Assembly (NCBI RefSeq): GCF_026810365.1
Contig: NZ_CP113948.1
Coordinates: 1,451,001 to 1,515,000, forward strand
Direction of reading: 5' to 3'
Length of the DNA: 64,000 nucleotides
Source: Flavobacterium praedii
GTDB taxonomy: Bacteria > Bacteroidota > Bacteroidia > Flavobacteriales > Flavobacteriaceae
Position numbers and translations under genes: made by a program. Positions within the stretch are counted from its first letter, which is position 1. Every line of letters begins with the position of its first letter. Below, piece after piece: positions 1 to 8,646 of the stretch. The notes beneath the pieces were generated by a model. The model did not search any database. It was not told the origin of the DNA and saw only the letters and a list, made by a program, of their open reading frames with translations.

Positions 1-154
1 TTGGGTACAGATATTTGCGAGTGTTTTTGGTTACTGCTTCGATGGTTACTCCATCTACTCCACTAGCCCCTTTGTTGGCTTTTACTCTCTTAAAAGCTTC
101 TTGTACCTGCAACTTACTTATCGGTTGCGACTTGGGTTGTTCATTAAAAATCAT
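1..154 (-). CDS. ltrA: Group II intron reverse transcriptase/maturase, N-terminal fragment cut by the window edge
   Basis: This is the first 51 codons of the same protein encoded in full at 2095-3357. The start codon is the ATG ending at 154. The visible part covers the N-terminal segment before RT motif 1. The rest lies outside the window, so completeness cannot be judged here. Confidence 0.85.
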   Translation of the reverse strand, partial: MIFNEQPKSQPISKLQVQEAFKRVKANKGASGVDGVTIEAVTKNTRKYLYP

Positions 155-814
155 CCTTAAATTGCTTTAAGTTGTTATACAATAAATCAACTAATTAAGT
201 GAAGTCCTTCGCTCGCAGGGTCATTACTCCTACTCTCTTGGATATTTTCGCTACTACGACTTCATCCGTCCCAAGAACTAAACATTGCTACTTTCTGCCT
301 TTTCCGCTCTGGGATTTTTGACATTTTTGCTTGTCATTTTAGTCTTGGTTCTCCTGTTCCCTACTAGAGCCTGGTTATAGTTCTTGCCCTCTTTATGCCG
401 TGTGCCATGTAGCCAGTAATCAGGTTTTCCGCTACACTCTGTCTCGCTGGGTCGCTGACCCCATAGATTTTGACACAGTAAAAGTTATTTTCGACACCTC
501 AATAAGGGTTTGCTTGCGCTCAACTCCTATAACCGCACCATACAGCTACTCAACATACAAACGTTGGCACTGCTTTGACCTTGACGCTCAATACCAAATT
601 CTCTTTAAATCAGCACCTCAAGGCGGTTTGAAAACAACTCCTGAAAGTCCTATCCGATAGTCCAATTCTTTACTTGTAATCCTTTGTGAGACCTCCACGC
701 TTCTTGGCGTGGCTCGTTTCTGAACACTCATAAAGCCTATCATCTCTAATAAAGTTATGTTGCCTTTTCAAAGAACTTTTATATCTTCGTATCCTAAGGC
801 AACGCAGGACACAC
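1..814 (-). mobile_element. Group IIC-type intron, copy 1 (5' part only; 3' part lies left of the window)
   Basis: These bases match 3204-4017 almost exactly; I noticed one substitution, near 525. On the minus strand the intron starts at 814 with GTGTG, the usual group II 5' end. It is inserted immediately after GTTAGTGGCTGGCT, the 14 nt that run outward from the adjacent attC on the bottom strand. The non-coding part 155-814 would hold the 5' RNA domains; the open frames across it on the + strand are shadows. The identity with copy 2 implies recent movement. Confidence 0.85.
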
Positions 815-821
815 AGCCAGC

Positions 822-953
822 CACTAACACACGCTACAACGGATTTGGGCAATTGGCTTAATGGAAAAATTGGTTTGTATTTGGAAGATTTGGCAAATCC
901 GAAAATTGGGCTTAATTTAGTCCCAAACCCGCTGTAGCGCGAGAACGTTGGTG
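822..953 (+). repeat. attC site 1
   Basis: R'' CACTAAC pairs with the start of its own cassette, which lies left of the window; R' is GTTGGTG. It belongs to the ACGGATTTGGG/CCCAAACCCGCTGTAG subclass. Intron copy 1 abuts it 7 bases upstream of R''. Confidence 0.85.
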
Positions 954-1461
954 GCAAGTTGCGCCGAAATTACGCAGGTAAATCCAATTTGAAAATAAAC
1001 AGTTTTTTCCGCCGCAAGTTTTCAAAGTAGAAGCGTGAAAATTGAAACCTGCCAACAGAAGCGTGAAAAATTGAAACTTGGAAAGCGGAAGCGTGAAAAT
1101 CGGAATCTGACAGTGGAAGCGTAAAAACAGAAACTTAAAAGTAGTTCGTCTAAAATTGAAAACTGAAAAGCAGCATTATGAAAGTTGGAACTTGCCGTTG
1201 AAACGTGAAAAGCAAAACTTGAAAAACACTGCGCCTAAAATTGAAAGCTGAAAAGTAAAAGTGTGAAAATTGGAATCTGAAAAGCAAAAGCGTTATAACT
1301 TTGCGGTTATTCGTAATTTCGACAGAACAACCAGCCACCAACACACGCTACAAGCAAGCTGGGCAATTGTCTTAATTTGAAGATAGTTTGTGTTTGATGC
1401 ATTTGTTTTTAACCGAAAGATTACGCATCTTTAATCCCAGCCTGCGTGTAGCGCGGGGACG
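948..1461 (+). other. Gene-less cassette 1 (repeat-filled, alpha type)
   Basis: There is no convincing gene. After a head containing GCCGAAATTACGCAG comes a body of degenerate units around GAAGCGTGAAAATTGGAA, then a tail with GTAATTTCGAC, then attC 2. A 64-codon minus-strand frame at 1150-1344 is Phe-rich low complexity created by the repeats and runs into the attC, so I do not call it. The same design recurs at 7414, 10008, 11149, 15265 and 62673. Confidence 0.75.
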
Positions 1462-1467
1462 TTATGT
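1336..1467 (+). repeat. attC site 2
   Basis: R'' is CACCAAC and R' is GTTATGT. It belongs to the AAGCTGGG...CCCAGCCTGCGTG subclass shared with attC 8 and the split attC 25. R'' is complementary to the GTTGGTG that begins its own cassette at 947. Confidence 0.85.
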
Positions 1468-1513
1468 GATAGTTTGCCAAAAAACCGCAGAAAAAGAATA
1501 ATAGTAATTGAAT

Positions 1514-1951
1514 ATGAAAAACATTCTAGCTCTAACAATTTCGCTAATCTTAGTGTTGATAAATGGTATTATTGGTCATTTTTTCCCACCAAATGGAATT
1601 GATTTTACTATAATATTAATTCCAACAATAACAGCAATTATTTGTTTTGCTTCCGAAAATCTGAACTCAATACTTAAAAGTTTATCTGTATCTTTTTTAG
1701 TAATCGCAAATGACATTTTAATAAAATTATATTCGGGTGGAACTCACGATTTGGAAGGATTGGAATGGATTCACTTTTTTATGTATTGTGGAATATTAAT
1801 CGGTCTAATAATTTTGTCGATAAACGTTATGAAAAATAAAAAAGAAAATCTCTACATAAAAATTTTATCGATAATTACATTTCCCTTTTTAATTTATATT
1901 TACTTACAATTTTTCTATCAATTAGGATTAGGAAGAAAGTATCCGATTTAA
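1514..1951 (+). CDS. Small polytopic membrane protein (cassette cargo)
   Basis: A protein of about 145 aa starting MKNILALTI. I prefer this ATG to the in-frame TTG two codons upstream. Four hydrophobic segments are visible, at roughly residues 3-24, 34-55, 85-108 and 118-140, so it should be an inner-membrane protein with short loops. There is no motif I recognise. It is the only gene of the cassette 1462-4151. A group II intron separates it from its attC, so the gene is intact but its cassette is enlarged by 2 kb. It shares the orientation of every other cassette gene. Confidence 0.7.
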   Translation: MKNILALTISLILVLINGIIGHFFPPNGIDFTIILIPTITAIICFASENLNSILKSLSVSFLVIANDILIKLYSGGTHDLEGLEWIHFFMYCGILIGLIILSINVMKNKKENLYIKILSIITFPFLIYIYLQFFYQLGLGRKYPI

Positions 1952-2001
1952 GCTGAAAATTATGATGTTAATATTAAAAAGGAAGCATAACTAACGAGAA
2001 A

Positions 2002-4017
2002 GTCGAGTAGGTAAAGGGGAATCTCACCCCTAAACCTCTCACAGAACCGTACGTGAACCTCTCGATTCATACGGCTCTTCTTAATTCAAGTCTTTTAAGG
2101 TCTGAAGCCTTCGTATTGCCAATGTTCAAACAGGTTTGGAAAGTCTCTTGATAACTTTTGAAGATATTTATACCCTACGTACCAAGGTTTCCTTCTGAAA
2201 CGACGGTATTTGTTTCGTATCCATTTGGTCAGGCGAAGATGCAGAACCTTGAAAAGTTTCCGCATTTCGCTCATTCGGAACTTGCCATAGTAATTTATCC
2301 AGCCTCGGAGTTTGAGCCTTAGTAGTTCCGCAATTTTACTTATCGGAAATTGAACCCATCGATGAAAATTCATTTCTTGGAGTTCTTTGACTATTCTGCT
2401 CCTACTCTTTTGGCTCATTGCAGGCGAAAATCCTAATCTGATTTTCCCCCGTTCTTTCACTACTCGTGGCCTAAAGGTGTAACCTAAGAAGTCGAACTTT
2501 TGATACCTTACCTTAAATGGTGGTTGGCGTTTTTGATTGCTTCGGCAATAGACGATTTTCGACTTTTCTTGGTTTAATTCCAATTTGCAATCTCGCAATC
2601 GCTCTTTTATTGCCTGCATCAATCCCAACGCTTGCTTGATGCTTTTGCAATGTAGCACAATATCATCTGCATACCTTTGGAAAGGTGTAGTGGGACTTGT
2701 TTGGGTTATCCATTTATCAAACACTATATCCATAAAGATATTGGCAAGTACAGGACTGATTACTCCGCCTTGTGGCGTGCCTTTTCCCTCTGGGTGTTTG
2801 ATGGTTCCGTCTCCTAGCTGAACTGGTGCATTGAGCCAGCGTTTTACATACATCAAAATATGTTTCTCTTGCGTGTAAAACTGTACTGCTTTTAGCAATA
2901 ATTCGTGGTCAATGTTATCGAAAAACCCTTTGATGTCCAAATCAATTACCCAACTGTATTTCATACTGTTGATACGGCATTGCTCTAGGGCATCGTGTGC
3001 CGATTTATTTGGTCTATAACCAAAACTGCTCGGATGGAAGTGTTTCTCTACTATTTGTTCCAATTCGGTAGCAATTACCTGTTGGGCAACTCTATCGACT
3101 ATGGTAGGAATACCCAATGGACGCATTTTTCCATCGCTTTTGGGTATCAAAACTTGTCTGACGGCTTTGGGATAGTAACTCCCACTTGCCATTCTATTCC
3201 ACATTGGGTACAGATATTTGCGAGTGTTTTTGGTTACTGCTTCGATGGTTACTCCATCTACTCCACTAGCCCCTTTGTTGGCTTTTACTCTCTTAAAAGC
3301 TTCTTGTACCTGCAACTTACTTATCGGTTGCGACTTGGGTTGTTCATTAAAAATCATCCTTAAATTGCTTTAAGTTGTTATACAATAAATCAACTAATTA
3401 AGTGAAGTCCTTCGCTCGCAGGGTCATTACTCCTACTCTCTTGGATATTTTCGCTACTACGACTTCATCCGTCCCAAGAACTAAACATTGCTACTTTCTG
3501 CCTTTTCCGCTCTGGGATTTTTGACATTTTTGCTTGTCATTTTAGTCTTGGTTCTCCTGTTCCCTACTAGAGCCTGGTTATAGTTCTTGCCCTCTTTATG
3601 CCGTGTGCCATGTAGCCAGTAATCAGGTTTTCCGCTACACTCTGTCTCGCTGGGTCGCTGACCCCATAGATTTTGACACAGTAAAAGTTATTTTCGACAC
3701 CTCAATAAGGGTTTGCTTGCGCTCAACTACTATAACCGCACCATACAGCTACTCAACATACAAACGTTGGCACTGCTTTGACCTTGACGCTCAATACCAA
3801 ATTCTCTTTAAATCAGCACCTCAAGGCGGTTTGAAAACAACTCCTGAAAGTCCTATCCGATAGTCCAATTCTTTACTTGTAATCCTTTGTGAGACCTCCA
3901 CGCTTCTTGGCGTGGCTCGTTTCTGAACACTCATAAAGCCTATCATCTCTAATAAAGTTATGTTGCCTTTTCAAAGAACTTTTATATCTTCGTATCCTAA
4001 GGCAACGCAGGACACAC
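2002..4017 (-). mobile_element. Group IIC-type intron, copy 2 (complete), at the base of attC 3
   Basis: The 5' end is GTGTG at 4017. The 3' end is CTCGAC at 2002, after a clear 34-nt domain V at 2044-2077 (minus strand begins GAGCCGTATG and ends ACGTACGGTTC). The RT gene lies between, in the domain IV position. On the bottom strand the 5' exon ends GTTATGTGATGGTT, i.e. the attC R'' complement plus 7 bases, so the intron lies just beyond the folded attC stem. Insertion next to stem-loops, and an RT without an endonuclease domain, are known traits of class C introns, some of which prefer attC sites. The 3' boundary is inferred from sequence alone. Confidence 0.85.
2095..3357 (-). CDS. ltrA: Group II intron-encoded reverse transcriptase/maturase
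   Basis: A 420-aa RT that copies intron RNA at the target site and helps splicing. RT motifs are in order: the block around residues 64-90 (LIPKSDGKMRPLGIP), motif A with catalytic Asp 139 (VIDLDIKGFFD), TPQGGVISP near 194-202, and YADD at 229-232. The C-terminal maturase (domain X) region contains RLKLRGWINYYGKF near residue 335-350. There is no HNH endonuclease domain after it, as expected for class C introns. The length is normal for the family. An almost identical copy is truncated at the left window edge. Confidence 0.93.
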   Translation of the reverse strand: MIFNEQPKSQPISKLQVQEAFKRVKANKGASGVDGVTIEAVTKNTRKYLYPMWNRMASGSYYPKAVRQVLIPKSDGKMRPLGIPTIVDRVAQQVIATELEQIVEKHFHPSSFGYRPNKSAHDALEQCRINSMKYSWVIDLDIKGFFDNIDHELLLKAVQFYTQEKHILMYVKRWLNAPVQLGDGTIKHPEGKGTPQGGVISPVLANIFMDIVFDKWITQTSPTTPFQRYADDIVLHCKSIKQALGLMQAIKERLRDCKLELNQEKSKIVYCRSNQKRQPPFKVRYQKFDFLGYTFRPRVVKERGKIRLGFSPAMSQKSRSRIVKELQEMNFHRWVQFPISKIAELLRLKLRGWINYYGKFRMSEMRKLFKVLHLRLTKWIRNKYRRFRRKPWYVGYKYLQKLSRDFPNLFEHWQYEGFRP

Positions 4018-4024
4018 AACCATC

Positions 4025-4157
4025 ACATAACAGCCACTACAACGGATTTGGGCATTGGGCTTAATGGAAAAATGGTTTTGTATTTGGAATGATTTGGCAA
4101 ATCCGAAAATAGAGCTTAATTTAGTCCCAAACCCGCTGTAGTGCCAGAACGTTAGCG
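4025..4157 (+). repeat. attC site 3
   Basis: R'' is ACATAAC and R' is GTTAGCG. A variant L arm (CAGCCACTACAACGG...CCGCTGTAGTGCC) is shared with attC 17. R'' and the bases before it match the start of the cassette at 1461, proving that the intron lies inside this cassette. Confidence 0.85.
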
Positions 4158-4296
4158 ATTATTGCTCCGTGGAAATCGAGAAATTTACGTTAATGAGAAA
4201 GAAAAAATGGAACCTAATCTGCTTCTAAGCTACTGACGAAAATCGAGCGGAATTAATTGCACCCAACGGGTTTAAGCATATTATAAAACATTAATT

Positions 4297-5562
4297 ATGA
4301 ATGACATTCAAGATTTAAATATAAAAAAAGAAGTATTACCTATTTTTGATTATTCTCTAAATTCATTCACTAGAAATAAAATCCTTAATTTATTAGAAAC
4401 ATCTCTTATAAGCGAAAGTCAAATTATTGAACGGCAAGATATTCTTAAAAGTTTCATTACTAATATTGAGCTATTTAAAAAATATTCATATGCTGTTCTA
4501 TATCTAAATGAAGTTCATTTTTTTCTAAATAATTTTAAAATCGAGCAGGTTGAAAGGAAATACCTTTTGTTTTTTAGCCCTAGTACAGACGAGATGTTTT
4601 TGAACAATAAAATCCATCAATTAATATTGTTTTTACATAGGCTTGAATCTATTTGCTTTTTAAGACTTAATTTAAGAGATTTCCCTGAAACATATAGAAC
4701 CGATTTAAAAAGAATTTTAACTTTTCTTTCTTTTTTCCAGTTAAATAAATATGAAAAAATTATTAGAGAGAAGAAGTGGAAAAATAAGGATAGTAAAGAA
4801 ATAATAGCTATAATTTTAAAACAAAAGTCAGAAAATAGTATCCAAACTTTTTGGCAAGATCTTTTTTTGTTTGAAAGCTATTTATCTATTAGTAGAGCTA
4901 TTGTCGATAAAAACTTTGTTTTCCCTACTTTTGAAAAAAACAGTATAACTCTTAATGATTTTTATCATCCGCTAATTAAAAATCCGATTAAATATAGCTT
5001 TACATCTTCCACTAATATTATTATATTGAATGGACCAAACATGTCAGGAAAATCAACTTTCTTGAAATCCGTTAGCTTATGTGTATATTTAGGAAATCTT
5101 GGTTTTGGAATTCCAGCATCAACAGCGAAAATTCCATTTTGTACTGATTTTTCAATAGGAATTAGTAAGCGTGATGATATTTTAAGTGGTTACAGTCTTT
5201 TTATGACAGAAATCATGAGTCTTAAAAATATTCTTTTGAAAGCAGTCGAAGGAAAAAGATGTTTTGTTGTTTTTGATGAACTTTTTAGCGGAACAAATAT
5301 TGAAGATGCCTTGGAAATATGCACCACCACAATAAATGGTGTTAGTTTTTATTCTAATTCATTTTTTTTTATTTCTACACACATTCAAGAACTAAAAAAT
5401 CTTACTAGTACTAATATTTCAACTTATTATTTAGACTGTGAGATAATTAATAATACACCTACTTTTACATATAAACTAAAAAAAGGGTGGTCAGAAATTA
5501 AGGTTGGAAGAATTTTATTTGAAAAAGCAGGTTTAAATAAACTATTAAATTCTAAAATTTAA
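4297..5562 (+). CDS. MutS-like ATPase (MutS domain V family), cassette-borne
   Basis: 421 aa. The C-terminal half is a MutS-type ATPase: Walker A GPNMSGKST at residues 246-254, Walker B ending DELF at 327-330 followed by SGTN (where MutS has GRGTS), and a STHIQEL switch near 360. The N-terminal 230 residues are helical and resemble the MutS lever/core region, but the mismatch-recognition domain of true MutS is absent. It resembles the short MutS-related proteins of Bacteroidota. Known MutS ATPases act on DNA mismatches or branched structures; a role here is inference. It is the sole gene of cassette 4152-5757, and its flanks match the gene-less cassette at 17297. Confidence 0.85.
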   Translation: MNDIQDLNIKKEVLPIFDYSLNSFTRNKILNLLETSLISESQIIERQDILKSFITNIELFKKYSYAVLYLNEVHFFLNNFKIEQVERKYLLFFSPSTDEMFLNNKIHQLILFLHRLESICFLRLNLRDFPETYRTDLKRILTFLSFFQLNKYEKIIREKKWKNKDSKEIIAIILKQKSENSIQTFWQDLFLFESYLSISRAIVDKNFVFPTFEKNSITLNDFYHPLIKNPIKYSFTSSTNIIILNGPNMSGKSTFLKSVSLCVYLGNLGFGIPASTAKIPFCTDFSIGISKRDDILSGYSLFMTEIMSLKNILLKAVEGKRCFVVFDELFSGTNIEDALEICTTTINGVSFYSNSFFFISTHIQELKNLTSTNISTYYLDCEIINNTPTFTYKLKKGWSEIKVGRILFEKAGLNKLLNSKI

Positions 5563-5631
5563 TCTATAATCAATTGGAATGGATTATTGGAATCGGTAAT
5601 CAGAGGTGCTTAACTAGTGTGTCACAACAAT

Positions 5632-5763
5632 CGCTAACACACGCTACAAGCAATTTGGGTATTAGGCTTAATTTGAAGTTGGTTTTGTATTTGGAAGATT
5701 TGGCAAATCCGAAAATAGGGCTTAATTTAGTCCCAAACTACTTGTAGCGCGGGGACGTTGGCG
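5632..5763 (+). repeat. attC site 4
   Basis: R'' is CGCTAAC and R' is GTTGGCG, with the common GCTACAAGCAATTTGGG L arm. R'' pairs with GTTAGCG at 4151. Confidence 0.87.
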
Positions 5764-5868
5764 GTCATTCTTGCCGAAAAACGCGAAAATAAAATCAAGA
5801 AATATAAATTTATAAAAAAGTTTAAAATAAAAATGAACCTAAAACTATTAATCAAAATAAACGTCATA

Positions 5869-6420
5869 ATGAAAATATTGATTCTTATTTTCTTACTTCA
5901 ACCATCTAATCTTCTTTTCGGACAAACTTCTAAAAATGAAAATCTTGTATTTTGGAGTTCGACAAGAAAACTAACAACTGACGACTTTGTAATTAAAACA
6001 AAGAACGGAGAAACTAATCCTTCCTTTGCTCAATTTTCTGTAGACTATCAAGTTAGTGGATTTGATTTTATGACAAAAAACTTCAATAAAAAAGTTCGTA
6101 ACTATTTCATTAAATCTGCTTCTTGGATTGATACAACATCTAATGTTTCAAATTCACTTCGTTACGAACAAACACTTTTTGATATGTGCGAAATCTATAC
6201 TCGACAGTTTAGAAAAGCACTAAAAGAGAACAGAAAGAAAATTGCTTCTGGAACACAGTTCGTCGACGAGTTAAATCAAAAAGTAATGACTGATTTTGCT
6301 AATCGCAGAGTTGTATATAACGGAGAGTCAAACTTCGGACAAATCTCAGAAAAACAGACAGAATGGGAATTACAGATACAAAGTGAACTGAATGAATTAA
6401 AAGAGTTTGCAAACGAGTGA
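5869..6420 (+). CDS. Secreted protein of unknown function
   Basis: About 183 aa from the ATG at 5869, giving MKILILIFLLQPSNLLFGQ, a standard signal peptide with likely cleavage after residue 18-20. An ATG at 5833 and a TTG inside the R' box are also in frame but would add a basic stretch before the signal, so I reject them. The mature part is charged, with a helical C-terminus rich in Lys and Glu. It was not assigned to a family. It should be exported to the periplasm. Single-gene cassette 5758-6565. Confidence 0.7.
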   Translation: MKILILIFLLQPSNLLFGQTSKNENLVFWSSTRKLTTDDFVIKTKNGETNPSFAQFSVDYQVSGFDFMTKNFNKKVRNYFIKSASWIDTTSNVSNSLRYEQTLFDMCEIYTRQFRKALKENRKKIASGTQFVDELNQKVMTDFANRRVVYNGESNFGQISEKQTEWELQIQSELNELKEFANE

Positions 6421-6439
6421 TAAATAAAAAAGAACGAAC

Positions 6440-6571
6440 CGCCAACACACGCTACAAGCAATTTGGGTTTTAGGCTTAATTTGAAGTTGGTTTTGTATTT
6501 GGAAGATTTGGCAAATCCGAATAATGGGCTTAATTTAGTCCCAAACTACTTGTAGCGCGGGAACGTTGGCA
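6440..6571 (+). repeat. attC site 5
   Basis: R'' is CGCCAAC and R' is GTTGGCA, common L-arm subclass. The terminal complementarity with the cassette start is shifted by one inserted base beyond the R box, the only such case in the array. Confidence 0.87.
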
Positions 6572-6618
6572 GATATAGCCCCGCGCCGAAAATAAACAAC
6601 GAAAAATTTGCAAATAAA

Positions 6619-6634
6619 GTAACTTTTAAGTTAC
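6619..6634. promoter_or_regulatory. 16-bp palindrome upstream of the toxin-antitoxin operon, probable operator
   Basis: GTAACTTTTAAGTTAC is a perfect palindrome 9 bases before the toxin start. Type II antitoxins of the HTH/XRE type usually repress their own operon through such a site. That this antitoxin binds it is inferred. Confidence 0.6.
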
Positions 6635-6643
6635 CTTTGAAAA

Positions 6644-6985
6644 ATGAAAGTACGTGAAGTTATAGCATATGAAAATCACTTTGAAAGTTTTCTCTTGGAA
6701 CAACCAAAAAAAGTTCAAGATAAAATATTCAAAATAATTGAAGCTATCGAAACTTTAGAAAGAGTTCCTTCAAACTATTTGAAATCAATGGAAGGAACAA
6801 ACGGCTTATATGAAGCACGAATCCAACTTGGTTCTAATATTTGGAGAGTGTTTTGTTTCTTTGATAATGGGAAACTTGTAATTCTATTAAATGGCTTTCA
6901 AAAGAAAACGCAGAAAACTCCAAAAAATGAAATTGAAAAAGCTTTGCGTTTAATGACAAAATATTACAACGAAAAATCTAAATAA
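6644..6985 (+). CDS. higB: Type II toxin, HigB/Gp49-like (RelE superfamily)
   Basis: 113 aa. The sequence runs through LYEARIQLGSNIWRVFCFF and LVILLNGFQKKTQKTP to a C-terminal helix, the pattern of phage Gp49-like/HigB toxins, which cleave mRNA on the ribosome. The toxin-first gene order, followed 2 bases later by an XRE antitoxin, is typical of HigBA. It sits alone with its antitoxin in cassette 6566-7413. Toxin-antitoxin pairs are well-known stabilisers of integron arrays because losing the cassette is harmful to the cell. Activity itself is not shown by sequence. Confidence 0.88.
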   Translation: MKVREVIAYENHFESFLLEQPKKVQDKIFKIIEAIETLERVPSNYLKSMEGTNGLYEARIQLGSNIWRVFCFFDNGKLVILLNGFQKKTQKTPKNEIEKALRLMTKYYNEKSK

Positions 6986-6987
6986 TT

Positions 6988-7278
6988 ATGGAAACTAAAA
7001 GTTGGAAAGAAATTAAAAATGAAGTTTACGGCGAAAAAGGAACTGTAAGACGTGATGAACTTGAAAGAGAATTTCAAGGTTTTAAGATTGGTTTGCTTTT
7101 GAAAAAAGCGCGTGAGGAAAAGCATTTGACACAAACTGAATTGGGCGATTTAGTTGCAAAAAAAAGAGAATATATTTCTAGAATTGAAAATAACGGAAGT
7201 AATTTAACTCTTAAAACTTTATATGACATAGTTGAAAAAGGACTTGGAGGAAAAGTAAAAATCCAAATCGAAATATAA
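6988..7278 (+). CDS. higA: Antitoxin, XRE-family HTH (HigA-like)
   Basis: 96 aa. The C-terminal helix-turn-helix (KKAREEKHLTQTELGDLVAK, then the recognition helix region YISRIENNGSNLTLKTL) spans residues 37-85. The N-terminal part would wrap the toxin. It begins 2 bases after the toxin stop, so the pair is translated from one message, and it probably represses the operon through the palindrome at 6619-6634. Confidence 0.88.
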   Translation: METKSWKEIKNEVYGEKGTVRRDELEREFQGFKIGLLLKKAREEKHLTQTELGDLVAKKREYISRIENNGSNLTLKTLYDIVEKGLGGKVKIQIEI

Positions 7279-7287
7279 AGCTACATC

Positions 7288-7419
7288 TGCCAACACACGC
7301 TACAAGCAATTTGGGTATTAGGCTTAATTTGAAGTTGGTTTTGTATTTGGAAGATTTGGCAAATCCGAAGAATGGGCTTAATTTAGTCCCAAACTGCTTG
7401 TAGCGCGAGAACGTTACTG
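7288..7419 (+). repeat. attC site 6
   Basis: R'' is TGCCAAC and R' is GTTACTG, common subclass. R'' and four more bases pair with the start of the toxin-antitoxin cassette. Confidence 0.87.
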
Positions 7420-7919
7420 GAGACTAGTGCGAAATTACGCAGATAAAAACAATCGGAAAATCGAGATTCTAATACGCAAGAAATGCAGAAGCTTGAAAGT
7501 TGGAAATTATTTGTGGAAACTTGAAAAACTGAAACTCGAAAATTGGAACTTAGTTGCAGGCGAAAGCGGACAATCGAAGCGCCTATGAAAAACTGAACGA
7601 CTGAACTTTGAAATTTCTAGCGGAAAGTAGAATCTGAAATTGGAGTCGAATAACGAAACGTGCCGAAGCTGGAAAAATAGAATATATAAACTAAAAACTG
7701 AAACTTGAAAATCCGAACTTGCCGAAGTGAAACTAAAAATTGATACTTGATAAATTGGGACGAACTAAAGTAATTCCGCCCAAAACTAGCCTCCAGTAAC
7801 ACACGCTATAAGCAATTTGGGGATTTGGCTTAATTTAAAGTTGGTTTTGCGTCAGAAACATTTGGCTAATCCGAAAATAGGGCTTAATTTAGTCCCAAAC
7901 TGCTTTTAGCGCGGGGACG
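7414..7919 (+). other. Gene-less cassette 6 (repeat-filled, alpha-like)
   Basis: The head has GCGAAATTACGCAG and the tail has GTAATTCCGCC. Between them run degenerate GAAACTTGAAAAxTGGAA units. The minus-strand frame at 7617-7802 is low-complexity Phe/Ser/Tyr and ends inside attC 7; I do not accept it as a gene. Confidence 0.7.
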
Positions 7920-7925
7920 TTAGCC
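7794..7925 (+). repeat. attC site 7
   Basis: R'' is CAGTAAC and R' is GTTAGCC. The right L arm reads TGCTTTTAG, a single change from the usual TGCTTGTAG. Confidence 0.87.
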
Positions 7926-7964
7926 GTCATTATACCAAAAATCGTAAAAAATCAACTTTACAAA

Positions 7965-8456
7965 ATGGAAAACGAAAAAACATTCAGAACTAAAACAGGA
8001 TTTTGTCATATTTTATCAGACAAAATAATTTTGACAAGAGACGGAATAATTGGAAATGTTGCGAAAATAACTGTCGGAAATGGAATCTCTAGAACCTTAT
8101 TAATTTACTCTACAATTTCAATTTTCTTACTATATTCAGCTTATTCAAGTTTACAAAAGGGAGAAAATGTTTCAGTTTTATTCTTTGGCTTATTAGCAAT
8201 ATTCTTAATTTACGGAATTATAAAAAGTATTAATAATTCTGCAACTCCAATAATAGAAAGAAGTAAAATAAAAGAAGCGAAATTTATAAATGCAAAAGTT
8301 GGACTAACACGTTCAAGATTTGAAATTTTGTTTGAAGACGAAAATGGAAAATTAAAAAAGCGTTTGATAATGCTTCCAGGTTCATTAAACGACGGAACAA
8401 ACGAAACAGAAAAAGCGTTGACGATAATGAAAAGTGAAAGAATATTAGCATCTTAA
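7965..8456 (+). CDS. Small membrane protein of unknown function
   Basis: 163 aa. Two adjacent hydrophobic segments lie at about residues 46-62 and 70-88. They are preceded by a short polar N-terminal domain and followed by a cytosolic-looking tail of about 70 residues that contains FEDENGKLKKRLIMLPG. The layout suggests an inner-membrane anchored protein of the PH-like/bacterial YdbT style, but I see no diagnostic motif. Single gene of cassette 7920-8594. Confidence 0.65.
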   Translation: MENEKTFRTKTGFCHILSDKIILTRDGIIGNVAKITVGNGISRTLLIYSTISIFLLYSAYSSLQKGENVSVLFFGLLAIFLIYGIIKSINNSATPIIERSKIKEAKFINAKVGLTRSRFEILFEDENGKLKKRLIMLPGSLNDGTNETEKALTIMKSERILAS

Positions 8457-8468
8457 GGAAATAACGCC

Positions 8469-8600
8469 GGCTAACACACGCTACAAGCAAGCTGGGCAAT
8501 TGGCTTAATTTGAAAATAGTTTGTGTTTGATACATTTGTTTTTAACCGAAAGATTACGCATCTTTAATCCCAGCCTGCGTGTAGCGCGGGAACGTTGGCG
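8469..8600 (+). repeat. attC site 8
   Basis: R'' is GGCTAAC and R' is GTTGGCG. AAGCTGGG subclass with the inner segment TTTTTAACCGAAAGATTACG, the same type as attC 2 and the island-split attC 25. Confidence 0.87.
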
Positions 8601-8646
8601 GTAATTTTGCCTCAGAATCGAGAATTAAAGAAACAATTTCAAACTT

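Noticed and set aside
400..660. 86-codon open frame on the + strand, repeated at 3603-3863
   Set aside because: It is antisense to the 5' RNA domains of the group II introns and repeats only because the intron repeats.
1150..1344. Phe-rich minus-strand frame in cassette 1 (also 7617-7802 and 17820-18068)
   Set aside because: These read through degenerate purine-rich repeats and into attC sites; composition is low complexity and frames are not conserved between sister cassettes.
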